Notes: a model not told the origin generated them from the letters alone. A DNA stretch of 7,264 bases from Desulfuromonadaceae bacterium (GCA_030639985.1 DAOWKG010000335.1:1-7264), one strand, 5' to 3'. Counted from the first letter of the stretch, positions 1 to 6,573 are shown. Numbers and translations are program-made.

Positions 1-45
1 CATTTTCACCGCAAATTCAGCGGTTGATGAAGCAGATTGTGTCAT
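1..45 (-). CDS. Start of an unidentified operon gene (partial, 15 codons)
   Basis: An ATG on the minus strand at position 45 directly abuts the TAG stop of the acyltransferase gene, giving TAGATG. A purine-rich GAGGGTGA sits a few bases upstream and can serve as the ribosome binding site. The 15 visible codons read MTQSASSTAEFAVKM with no stop before the window ends. The same TAGATG junction is used between the reductase and ketosynthase genes of this operon, which supports this being a real coupled start. The peptide is too short to assign to a family. By context it may be another lipid or polyene tailoring or elongation function (dehydratase, thioesterase, ligase, exporter), but that is only inference. 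Confidence 0.6.
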   Translation of the reverse strand, partial: MTQSASSTAEFAVKM

Positions 46-840
46 CTATTCACCCTCTGCTCGCATCTCAACCAGATTCTCTTCTATCTGCCCCTTAACC
101 AGCTTACGCAACTGCATATGACCACCCTCGGCAGTAAATGCAGCAGTATCAATCGGCTCGAGCACTCGTAACGAAATCGTGCACGGATGCATCAATTTTC
201 GTCCCGGCGGTAACAGTTGATCGGTCCCGGTAATACAAAGGGGGACAACCGGCACTCCGGCAGCAACCGCAACCTTGAATCCGCCCGAATAAAATCGCTG
301 TAAATTGCCGTCCCGGCTCCGATGCCCTTCAGGATAGAACAGTACCGATCCGGCAGCGACAAAGGTTTCTTTACTGCTGGCAAGGTTATCATCCCAGCTG
401 CCACTTTCGACATCGAGATAACGTGCCAGATGCATAAATTTACGATACCAGACCATCCGAAACGGCCACGAACGGACGGCAAAAGCAATATTGTAAATCG
501 GCAATAAAGCCATACAGAAGGTGTCAAAAAAGGAGAGGTGATTAATGACGAACAAGTATGGCTTACTAACATCCAGCAATTCGGTCTGTTGCCGGTCAAA
601 GCGGACAAACGGCCGCATAAACAACAACCAGCCCCGACCATAAGCCCATATCGCCCAACGGGTATAGCGATCATCCGGCCAGCGCAAGACAAACCGCCCT
701 ACTGCTAATCCCAAAGGAAACAGAATGGCACATGCCAGCGTCCATAGAACCACGAGCGGATACGCCCACAGATTCATCAGGATAATTATCGGGAGTGATG
801 GTGATGGCGCAACGCCAGCCTTGTTTTTCGCTTCGCTCAC
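46..840 (-). CDS. PlsC-family 1-acylglycerol-3-phosphate/lysophospholipid acyltransferase
   Basis: This is a membrane-associated acyltransferase of the PlsC/LPLAT family (PF01553-like), which moves an acyl chain from an ACP or CoA carrier to a hydroxyl acceptor, usually a lysophospholipid. With the GTG start it has 264 residues. An N-terminal hydrophobic segment lies at about residues 22-48. The catalytic HX4D motif is seen as NHLSFFD (His101, Asp106), the acceptor-binding motif as PEGHRSRDG (about 170-178), and the last block as VPVVPLCITG (about 196-205). The start is uncertain. GTG at 840 has an AGGGA five bases upstream and leaves only a 16-base gap after the ACP stop. ATG at 777 (243 residues, beginning MNLWAYP) fits the family core but has no clear ribosome binding site. 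Further in-frame codons upstream to 972 overlap the ACP gene and are unlikely to be used. The position after the ACP suggests that it offloads the chain built by this operon; the acceptor is unknown. Confidence 0.88.
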   Translation of the reverse strand: MSEAKNKAGVAPSPSLPIIILMNLWAYPLVVLWTLACAILFPLGLAVGRFVLRWPDDRYTRWAIWAYGRGWLLFMRPFVRFDRQQTELLDVSKPYLFVINHLSFFDTFCMALLPIYNIAFAVRSWPFRMVWYRKFMHLARYLDVESGSWDDNLASSKETFVAAGSVLFYPEGHRSRDGNLQRFYSGGFKVAVAAGVPVVPLCITGTDQLLPPGRKLMHPCTISLRVLEPIDTAAFTAEGGHMQLRKLVKGQIEENLVEMRAEGE

Positions 841-856
841 TGCGTTCCCTGCACCA

Positions 857-1111
857 TCAAGATTCTTGTTCAATTTTAGCCAGAACAAAGCGGTGGATAT
901 CGTCCAAGGTTCGAATCGCCCGAACTGCCTCTTCTTCACGAATCTTAAACTCAAATGCCCCTTCCAGAACAATTACCATATCAACCGTATCGAGGCTGTC
1001 GAGGCCCAGATCTTCATATAGGTTTGCCGTTGGCCCCATATCAGCTCGATCAAGTTCAAATTCCTCAGCCAGACTGGAATCTATCAATTCAATTACTTCA
1101 GCTTCAGTCAT
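857..1111 (-). CDS. Acyl carrier protein, cluster-dedicated
   Basis: This 84-residue acidic protein has the acyl carrier protein fold and length. The phosphopantetheine attachment motif is seen as DLGLDSLD with Ser39, the residue modified by a phosphopantetheinyl transferase. An acidic helix II follows (TVDMVIVLEGAFEF), as expected for docking to ketosynthases. It would carry the growing acyl or polyene chain as a thioester in the cytoplasm. The ATG overlaps the end of the upstream ketosynthase gene by 8 bases, and GAGGAG lies 8 bases before it, so this start is well supported. Being embedded among ketosynthase, reductase and acyltransferase genes points to a dedicated carrier rather than the housekeeping AcpP, but the sequence alone cannot exclude a shared role. 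Confidence 0.95.
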   Translation of the reverse strand: MTEAEVIELIDSSLAEEFELDRADMGPTANLYEDLGLDSLDTVDMVIVLEGAFEFKIREEEAVRAIRTLDDIHRFVLAKIEQES

Positions 1112-2339
1112 GCAGATAACTCCTCAAAATAATAGTGGTATTTATACCACCCATCGCAAAATTGTTTTTCAAAATTGTCTTAACCGGATGAGGACAATTC
1201 TGTTGCAGGTGCGCTATGCCCCCACAACGCTCATCAATTTGCTCCAGATTCAGGGTTGCAATCAGTTCTTGTTGTTGCAACATGCCAACACTCGCCGCCA
1301 GCTCAATCGCTCCGCTTGCCGCCATAGTATGTCCCAAGTGCCCTTTTAAGCTACTTACCGGAATCCGGTCGGCAAAAAGTTGTCGAATCGCTTCGGCTTC
1401 AGCAATATCACCCTGCTCGGTTGCAGTAGCGTGAGCATTGACATAATCGATAGCCGCGGCAGAAAGACCGGCGTCCTGCAATGCCAGCTGCATGCAGTTG
1501 ACCATCGCCCCGACATCGGGGCTGGCAATACTGGACGTATCGGAGGTAGTCGAAAAGCCAACCACTTCGGCCAAAATTTTTGCTCCTCGTTGCTCGGCGC
1601 TAACTTTACTTTCAAGCAACAAAATACCACACCCCTCACCACAAACAATGCCATCACGACGCTGGTCAAATGGACGTGGGGTGGTATCGGGGCAGGAATT
1701 AAAATTGATTGACGCCGCATGCATAATATCAAAGGTAGCGACAGTAAGAGGATGAAACTCCTCAGCGCCGCCACAAAGGATTGCTTGCTGTTTTCCCATG
1801 GCAATCTGTTCGTAACCATAGCCCACCGCCTGACTGCTGGTGGCACAGGCCGCTGACGGGGCAAATACCCGGCCGGTAATACCAAATGATTGGGCGACGT
1901 TGGCGGCACAGGAGTGTCCCATCATTTTAAAAAACAGTCCAGTTTTCATCCGTTCGAGACTGTGATCACGAAAATAATCGGCAAAGAAATTTTCGCTGGT
2001 AATCGTGCTGCCAAGGGTTGAGCCAATGCTCACCCCCAAATCCCCCGAATCGAGCTGGTCATCGGGATATCCAGCCATTGTCAACGCCTGCTGACTGGCA
2101 AGATAAGCGTAGATCGACATGTTTGACATAGAACGGCGAAACTTGCGGGGAATTTGTTTCGGATCAACATCGCTAACGGTCGCTGCCAACCGGGAACGCA
2201 AACCGCCAACCTGTTCCAGTTCAGCGACCTCACGAACCCCGGAACGTCCCGCCCGCAAACCTGCCATCAAATGAGAAAAGTCATTTCCCAGCGGGGAAAT
2301 AATTCCAACTCCAGTTATAACAACGGGGGTCAACTCCAT
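1104..2339 (-). CDS. Beta-ketoacyl-ACP synthase, KAS I/II (FabF-like), second ketosynthase of the operon
   Basis: This thiolase-fold condensing enzyme of 411 residues performs decarboxylative Claisen condensation of malonyl-ACP with an acyl-ACP. The start chosen is MELTPVVITG at 2339, which overlaps the FAD oxidoreductase stop by 10 bases and has GGAGAG 7 bases upstream; a longer reading to 2426 would run deep into that gene and is unlikely. The catalytic triad is intact: Cys165 in PSAACATSS, His303 in NAHATATEQGD, and His337 with Lys332 in the KGHLGHTMAASGA block. It is therefore a working ketosynthase by sequence and not a cysteine-less chain length factor. An oddity is the C-terminal gatekeeper loop, which reads AMGGIN where FabF/FabB have GFGGTN, so Met stands in place of the gating Phe. 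It may act on a different chain length or with the other ketosynthase as a pair; this is inferred. Confidence 0.93.
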   Translation of the reverse strand: MELTPVVITGVGIISPLGNDFSHLMAGLRAGRSGVREVAELEQVGGLRSRLAATVSDVDPKQIPRKFRRSMSNMSIYAYLASQQALTMAGYPDDQLDSGDLGVSIGSTLGSTITSENFFADYFRDHSLERMKTGLFFKMMGHSCAANVAQSFGITGRVFAPSAACATSSQAVGYGYEQIAMGKQQAILCGGAEEFHPLTVATFDIMHAASINFNSCPDTTPRPFDQRRDGIVCGEGCGILLLESKVSAEQRGAKILAEVVGFSTTSDTSSIASPDVGAMVNCMQLALQDAGLSAAAIDYVNAHATATEQGDIAEAEAIRQLFADRIPVSSLKGHLGHTMAASGAIELAASVGMLQQQELIATLNLEQIDERCGGIAHLQQNCPHPVKTILKNNFAMGGINTTIILRSYLHD

Positions 2340-3802
2340 TTTTTTAACTCTCCGCGTAAAAATTCGTGCCCAAGGATTGAGCCGCAAACCAAACAACTGG
2401 AAACCATTGTCCCCATCAGTCCACATACAGTTACCGCTTGACCAGCCAGAAATAGTCCCGGCAAGCGTGTCACCGGCAGGGGATTATACTGCCCCAACTC
2501 TCGAGCAACGCCATAAATTCCCCCTTGTGGAGCCCGAGAATAATCTCTCAAAGTCAGCGGCGTTGCCAAATCCAGCAGCTCCAGCTGTGACAATTCGGGA
2601 CAGTTGTTGCGCAACATTTGCACCAACCGATCCGTCATTTCCTTTTTCCAGCTACGATATTGTTCTGTTCGCTTTTTGCCGGCAAAACCCCAGGACTCAA
2701 CCTCAGAATAGTGCGCCGGAACAATGCCAATCAACCCGGTTACCGTGCCATTGCCATCCTGATCAGCACCAGCCAAATAAAAAGGGCGCTGTTCCAACGG
2801 CGATTCAATCCCACTAAAAATATCGGCCGCTGGCTGTACAAACATATTCCGCCGCCGCAGAAACTCCAAGGGCTGCTTACTCCGACCAAATACTATATAA
2901 GCAGAAGAGGTCTGCCGTAACTTTTTCAGTCGCTTCAAATAGGCGGGTCTTAAGCCCGCATCGGGTAATAACTCCGGCAGAAGAACCGGGTTAACCGTTG
3001 CGATCACTTGCGGTGCAAAAATTTCCTCTCCCGACGCTAAACGGACTCCTGCAGCAGTCCCTTTTTCAGCCCGGATACTTACTACCTCAGCATTACACTG
3101 GAGTTCAACTCCCGCTTCGCCGATCAACTGCAACAGTGCTTTAATCAATTGGCGTCCACCACCGACAATTCCATGGGCAGAATGATAGTACGATCCTGCT
3201 ACCTGGGCATTGAGAGAGAGTGGTGCTTTATCCGGCGCAACCCCATACAAAAGGCAATGCATTGATAACAAACTTTGTAACTGCGGCCATGGTGAAAAAA
3301 CCTCCAACCGCTGCTGCAACGAACTACCATGTACCGATGCCATACTGAAATCGGCAAAATCGACATCTAAATCAAGATAGGGAGTATTCCGCCAGGTCGA
3401 AGCGACCTCATTCAGATAGATCCCGATTTCGGTAGCAGCTGCCGGGAATTTTTCCACCAGATAATTACAGATATTGGCAAAACCTACCGGCAGGCAATAC
3501 TCCTCACCACTGTCAGCAAAACGTAAACTATCAAATCCAGTGGGATCATAAGGGAACAACTGTAACTTATCGGCTAAACCAAGATAACGCAACATTGGTA
3601 GCAACGGCCCATCAGCACCAAGCCCACCAGCATAATGGAAGCCACTGTCAAAATAGATGCCCTGCCGTTCAAAGCCGCTTACTACCGGTGCCGGAGAATG
3701 GTGCTGCTCCACAACCAGTACCTTACGACCGTTGCGAGCCAGCAATAAAGCCGATGTCAGCCCCGCAAGACCAGCGCCGATAATTATTGCATCATAAGCC
3801 AT
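2330..3802 (-). CDS. CrtI/phytoene-desaturase-like FAD-dependent oxidoreductase
   Basis: This 490-residue flavoprotein belongs to the amine-oxidase/phytoene-desaturase/retinol-saturase superfamily. The N-terminal Rossmann dinucleotide motif is GAGLAG at residues 9-14, followed by LVVEQ with Glu32 positioned to bind the FAD ribose. The next block, DSGFHYAGGLG, and the mid-protein GGGRQLIKAL are typical of CrtI-like enzymes. The C-terminal FAD-binding segment reads LPGLFLAGQAVTVCGLMGT. Family members desaturate, saturate or isomerise conjugated hydrophobic chains. No carotenoid genes (crtB, crtE) are visible nearby, so the substrate is more likely an acyl chain or polyene made by the flanking ketosynthases. 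The gene starts 5 bases after the KAS I-type gene with only a weak GAG upstream, and its stop overlaps the next ketosynthase start. The exact reaction cannot be read from sequence. Confidence 0.88.
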   Translation of the reverse strand: MAYDAIIIGAGLAGLTSALLLARNGRKVLVVEQHHSPAPVVSGFERQGIYFDSGFHYAGGLGADGPLLPMLRYLGLADKLQLFPYDPTGFDSLRFADSGEEYCLPVGFANICNYLVEKFPAAATEIGIYLNEVASTWRNTPYLDLDVDFADFSMASVHGSSLQQRLEVFSPWPQLQSLLSMHCLLYGVAPDKAPLSLNAQVAGSYYHSAHGIVGGGRQLIKALLQLIGEAGVELQCNAEVVSIRAEKGTAAGVRLASGEEIFAPQVIATVNPVLLPELLPDAGLRPAYLKRLKKLRQTSSAYIVFGRSKQPLEFLRRRNMFVQPAADIFSGIESPLEQRPFYLAGADQDGNGTVTGLIGIVPAHYSEVESWGFAGKKRTEQYRSWKKEMTDRLVQMLRNNCPELSQLELLDLATPLTLRDYSRAPQGGIYGVARELGQYNPLPVTRLPGLFLAGQAVTVCGLMGTMVSSCLVCGSILGHEFLRGELKKWS

Positions 3803-3807
3803 AATTC

Positions 3808-5037
3808 TCAGTTGAAAGCGATGACAAGAGAGGAGTTGGTGCCACCAAATCCGGCGGAATTACACAACACCTTGCCAGGGGGCTTGGAATCCGTTTCACG
3901 GAGGATATTCAAACCTGCCGTCCCCTCATCCGACCGTTCAAAATTATAACTTGCCGTCGTAAATCCCTGCTGCGCCATAATTGTCGTGTAAACAACTTGT
4001 GCCGCCCCAGACATCCACAATTCATGTCCAGTCAGTGCTTTCAGTGCCGATATTCGTGGCGTTTTGGCACCAAAAACCCGGCGGATGTTCCCCGCTTCTG
4101 CCGCATCACCGGCGGGGGTAGAGGTTGCATGGGCACAGAGATAATCGATCTCGTTTGCAGCCAGACCACTCTGTTGTAATGCCGATTGCATTGCCCGACT
4201 GAGACCATCTTCACTGGGTACCGAAAGTTGTTCCCCGTCAGATGAAAACCCGTAACCTAGCAATTCACCCAGAATCGTTGCTCCACGCTGCTCGGCTAGA
4301 TCGTAACGCTCTAAAACCACCGTTGCTGCACCGCCACTCGGCACCAAGCCGTCACGGTCGGCATCAAACGGACGACATGCAGTTGCCGGATCATCTACTC
4401 GGGTTGAAAAAGCGCCAAGGCCATCAAAGCTACACATAGATTGCCAGTTAATTTCCTGAGCACCGCCACAAATTACCCGCTCCTGTCGCCCTAAACGAAT
4501 CAGATCGGCAGCTTGACCAATTGCATGACCACCACTGGAACAAGCTGAGCTCAATGACCAGCAGGCACCTTTGGTTTTAAGCAAGGTGTTCAGATTCATT
4601 GTTACCGTTGAGGTCATTGAACGAAAAATCTGGCCACTACCGATCCCTTTGGTTTCCCCCCGCTGCAGTAACGCATCGACCTGTTCAACCGCTGCAATAC
4701 AACTCGAATCACAACCATAAATCAGACCAGTTTGCTCGTTCTCAATAGCTGCCGCAGACAATCCCGCCAAATCCAAGGCATCACGAGCCGAAGCGTAGGC
4801 CCAAACCGCAAAATCGGGCATGCTTTTACGTTGTTTACGGGACAGAATTTTGGGATCGAAATTATTGATCTGCCCAGTTAATGGGCTACGAAATCCCAAC
4901 TCAGTTCGTTGGGGATCAATTACCAGCCCGGAACGACCTTCACGCAAAGCGGTACCAACCGTTTCCAAATCGTTCCCCAGACAGGAAACAATGCCGATAC
5001 CGGTGATAGAGACCCGATGTAACCCCTGCGCCGCCAT
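3808..5037 (-). CDS. Beta-ketoacyl-ACP synthase, FabB/FabF-like, first ketosynthase of the operon
   Basis: This condensing enzyme of 409 residues elongates acyl-ACP with malonyl-ACP in the cytoplasm. The N-terminus reads VSITGIGIVSCLGND, as in KAS I/II. The triad is complete: Cys166 in SSACSSGGHAIG, His303 in CAHATSTPAGD, and His338 in ALTGHELWMSGA, with Lys333 before it. The gating loop is the canonical GFGGTN with Phe397. The STPAGD and TGHELW blocks look somewhat closer to FabB than FabF, but the subfamily was not tested by alignment. The ATG abuts the TAG stop of the reductase gene (TAGATG) and has only a weak upstream GGCGGGA, so translation probably depends on coupling. It differs clearly from the second ketosynthase in sequence, so this is not a recent tandem duplication. 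Confidence 0.93.
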   Translation of the reverse strand: MAAQGLHRVSITGIGIVSCLGNDLETVGTALREGRSGLVIDPQRTELGFRSPLTGQINNFDPKILSRKQRKSMPDFAVWAYASARDALDLAGLSAAAIENEQTGLIYGCDSSCIAAVEQVDALLQRGETKGIGSGQIFRSMTSTVTMNLNTLLKTKGACWSLSSACSSGGHAIGQAADLIRLGRQERVICGGAQEINWQSMCSFDGLGAFSTRVDDPATACRPFDADRDGLVPSGGAATVVLERYDLAEQRGATILGELLGYGFSSDGEQLSVPSEDGLSRAMQSALQQSGLAANEIDYLCAHATSTPAGDAAEAGNIRRVFGAKTPRISALKALTGHELWMSGAAQVVYTTIMAQQGFTTASYNFERSDEGTAGLNILRETDSKPPGKVLCNSAGFGGTNSSLVIAFN

Positions 5038-5766
5038 CTAAAAATGGGTCCCGCCATTAACGGCAAATACTTGACCGGTAATGTAACTGGCACGTTCAGA
5101 ACAAAGAAAACTCACTAACCCCGAAACCTCTTCCGGTTTACCAACTCGTCCCAAAGGTATCATCGGCAAAATTTGCTCCATGGGTAATTCAGCAATCATT
5201 TCGGTATCAATAAAACCCGGAGAAACCGCATTAACCAATATTTTACGGCGTCCCACTTCGGCTGCCAGCGATCTGGTTGCCCCGATCAAACCAGCTTTTG
5301 CCGCCGAATAATTGACTTGCCCTGCCATACCGGTTTCACCCGAGGTAGAAACAATATTAACAATCCGCCCCCGGCGTTTCTTTATCATTCGCGCCACAAC
5401 CAGGCGGGTCACATTGAAAAAACCGCCAAGATGAACCGCAATAACATCATCCCAATCACCTTGGCTCATTAATGCCATAATACCATCACGGGCAAAACCG
5501 GCATTATTCACCAGCACCGCAGGAGTTTGTTCCTCCAGCAATGGTGCCAGCACTGCATCTGTTGCCGAACCATCAGCGACATCAAAAGGGAGCAGGGTAC
5601 AGCTGCCACCAGCCGCCTCAATTTCACCGGCAACAAGCTGAGCGGCAGCAGTATCGCTGCGATAATTAAGCCAGACGTGAAACCCATCGGCAGCTAATTC
5701 TCGAGCAATTGCAGCGCCAATCCCCTTGCTGGCTCCGGTTACTAAAGCAATATCTTTTTTATCCAT
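5038..5766 (-). CDS. fabG: 3-oxoacyl-ACP reductase, FabG-like short-chain dehydrogenase
   Basis: This NADPH-type short-chain dehydrogenase of 242 residues would reduce the beta-ketoacyl-ACP made by the adjacent ketosynthases. The cofactor motif TGASKGIG lies at residues 10-17 and NNAG at 87-90. Catalytic Ser140, Tyr153 and Lys157 are seen in the IVSTSG and NYSAAKAG blocks. The C-terminus ([14 protein letters not shown]) is typical of FabG. The tetrad Asn is replaced by His112 (AVHLGGFF), which also occurs in some other SDR enzymes. The start chosen is ATG at 5766 ([11 protein letters not shown]), with GGGGA about five bases upstream; ATG at 5790 and TTG at 5793 would add eight or nine residues but lack a ribosome binding site. 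The gene begins 33 bases after the SmpA-like gene and its stop abuts the ketosynthase start. The symbol is by family only; it is probably a cluster-specific paralogue and not the housekeeping gene. Confidence 0.9.
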   Translation of the reverse strand: MDKKDIALVTGASKGIGAAIARELAADGFHVWLNYRSDTAAAQLVAGEIEAAGGSCTLLPFDVADGSATDAVLAPLLEEQTPAVLVNNAGFARDGIMALMSQGDWDDVIAVHLGGFFNVTRLVVARMIKKRRGRIVNIVSTSGETGMAGQVNYSAAKAGLIGATRSLAAEVGRRKILVNAVSPGFIDTEMIAELPMEQILPMIPLGRVGKPEEVSGLVSFLCSERASYITGQVFAVNGGTHF

Positions 5767-5799
5767 TAATTTCCCCAACAATGATGGCATCAATAAAAA

Positions 5800-6372
5800 C
5801 TAGCGCACGTTCGAAACCTTACCCTGATCATTAAAATCGACCGCTACAGTTCTAAACCGATTAGCCCAATATATCCAGGTTTTTGCCTTAAGTGATGGGG
5901 TTTTATGTACCGCCGGATAACCGAGTGCGGCCATCACCCCCTTGCGGGTCATCCCCTTAAACGCCTCACCAGCAGCAATCCCTTTTTTATCCAGCTTGGA
6001 CAATCCAGGATAGCTTACCGGCGTTGCGGAGGTAATCAGATTGATATATTCATCGACACTCATCCCCATCCGCTTTTCTTGATATTCAAACGTTACCTTT
6101 TTACTGCCATTATCATAGGTAAAAACAAAACCCCGCCGAGTACGCTTGGTAACATTGATTTTGGTTCCGAACGGGACAATGACATGGCCAGGCCCAGGGT
6201 TGGTATAATTAGCGTAGCTAGCCTTGAAATTGACGACATCCTTGCCCTGAGAATGGATATTATATTTGCTAAAACGGGATCCCTCTTGAGCTAGTGCCGA
6301 CTGAACAAAAAAGGATCCTAACAGACAAAAAAACAACAACGACAACGTTCTGCTAGCCATAACTCGAAACAT
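5800..6372 (-). CDS. Secreted protein with C-terminal SmpA/BamE-like domain, first gene of the operon
   Basis: The product has 190 residues. A Sec signal peptide covers about residues 1-28: basic FRVMASR, a hydrophobic core LSLLFFCLLGSFFV, then ALA before Gln29 as the likely signal peptidase I site. No lipobox is seen, so a periplasmic rather than lipoprotein form is expected. Residues 35-100 are rich in beta-prone segments with no recognised motif. Residues 137-190 resemble the SmpA/OmlA/BamE module: a GMTRKGVMAALGYP turn, then WIYWANRF and VAVDFNDQGKV. That domain in BamE helps outer-membrane protein assembly; here the role is unknown. The start is secure, with GGAGG five bases before the ATG. 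It sits directly behind the promoter and 33 bases ahead of fabG, suggesting an envelope role linked to the lipid product, such as transport or placement; this is inference. Confidence 0.8.
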   Translation of the reverse strand: MFRVMASRTLSLLFFCLLGSFFVQSALAQEGSRFSKYNIHSQGKDVVNFKASYANYTNPGPGHVIVPFGTKINVTKRTRRGFVFTYDNGSKKVTFEYQEKRMGMSVDEYINLITSATPVSYPGLSKLDKKGIAAGEAFKGMTRKGVMAALGYPAVHKTPSLKAKTWIYWANRFRTVAVDFNDQGKVSNVR

Positions 6373-6410
6373 AAAAACCTCCGCTTAACGTGTGTTTGTG
6401 TCAATCAAAT

Positions 6411-6439
6411 ATCTTATTAGCATTGCCACCGATTTTCAA
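6411..6439 (-). promoter_or_regulatory. Probable sigma70-type promoter of the lipid-biosynthesis operon
   Basis: On the minus strand TTGAAA (6439-6434, one mismatch to TTGACA) is followed after 17 bases by TAAGAT (6416-6411, two mismatches to TATAAT). Transcription would start near 6404, giving a leader of about 30 bases that carries the strong GGAGG site of the first gene. Spacing and position are good, but the call rests on consensus matching only. Confidence 0.5.
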
Positions 6440-6472
6440 GAAATGAATTCCAATACCGCACGTATCATGCTT

Positions 6473-6486
6473 TTGATATATATCCG
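6473..6486 (+). promoter_or_regulatory. Possible FNR/CRP-family binding site in the divergent region
   Basis: TTGAT-ATAT-ATCCG matches 8 of the 10 specified positions of the FNR consensus TTGAT-N4-ATCAA, and its core GATATATATC (6475-6484) is a perfect palindrome. It is centred about 94 bases before the transporter ATG and about 41 bases upstream of the operon promoter's -35 box. The region is AT-rich, so a chance match is quite possible. Confidence 0.25.
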
Positions 6487-6536
6487 TTATCATATATTTA
6501 TGGTTGCCATTTCTACCTATTGGGTTCTACAATGGA

Positions 6537-6557
6537 GTTGATCATTTTTCTATCAAC
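6537..6557 (+). other. Small inverted repeat in the leader of the transporter gene
   Basis: GTTGAT (6537-6542) and ATCAAC (6552-6557) form a perfect 6-base stem around a 9-base loop, ending 6 bases before the GGAGGAA ribosome binding site. The stem is weak and lacks a following T-run, so it is not a terminator. It could be an operator or a leader structure, or chance. The TTGAT/ATCAA halves look like FNR half-sites, but their spacing is 9 rather than 4 bases. Confidence 0.3.
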
Positions 6558-6573
6558 CCCTACGGAGGAACAA

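Noticed and set aside
192..692. A 166-codon open frame on the minus strand inside the acyltransferase gene
   Set aside because: It lies out of frame within a gene with clear family motifs; its product is cysteine- and serine-rich with no recognisable domain, so it is a shadow frame.
805..830. Hairpin followed by TTGTTTTTCG on the plus strand, resembling a terminator
   Set aside because: The stem is only 5 bases, the T-run is interrupted and offset from the stem, and no plus-strand gene ends nearby.
795..1349. A 184-codon open frame on the plus strand opposite the ACP and ketosynthase genes
   Set aside because: It is antisense to two well-supported genes, has low-complexity serine/arginine-rich translation and no good ribosome binding site.
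1355..1909. A 184-codon open frame on the minus strand inside the second ketosynthase
   Set aside because: It is an alternative frame of the ketosynthase gene; its proline/leucine-rich translation shows no domain.
2330..3802. Reading the CrtI-like gene as evidence of carotenoid biosynthesis
   Set aside because: No phytoene synthase, prenyltransferase or cyclase is present, while all neighbours are acyl-chain enzymes, so a carotenoid substrate is not supported.
6399..6404. A perfect TTGACA on the minus strand as an alternative -35 box
   Set aside because: Its -10 partner would fall on the ribosome binding site of the first gene and no TATAAT-like sequence is there.
6473..6500. A plus-strand promoter from TTGATA with a downstream TATATT/TATTTA
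   Set aside because: Spacers are 14 bases for the better -10 box and the better-spaced one matches poorly; the region is too AT-rich to call a transporter promoter.
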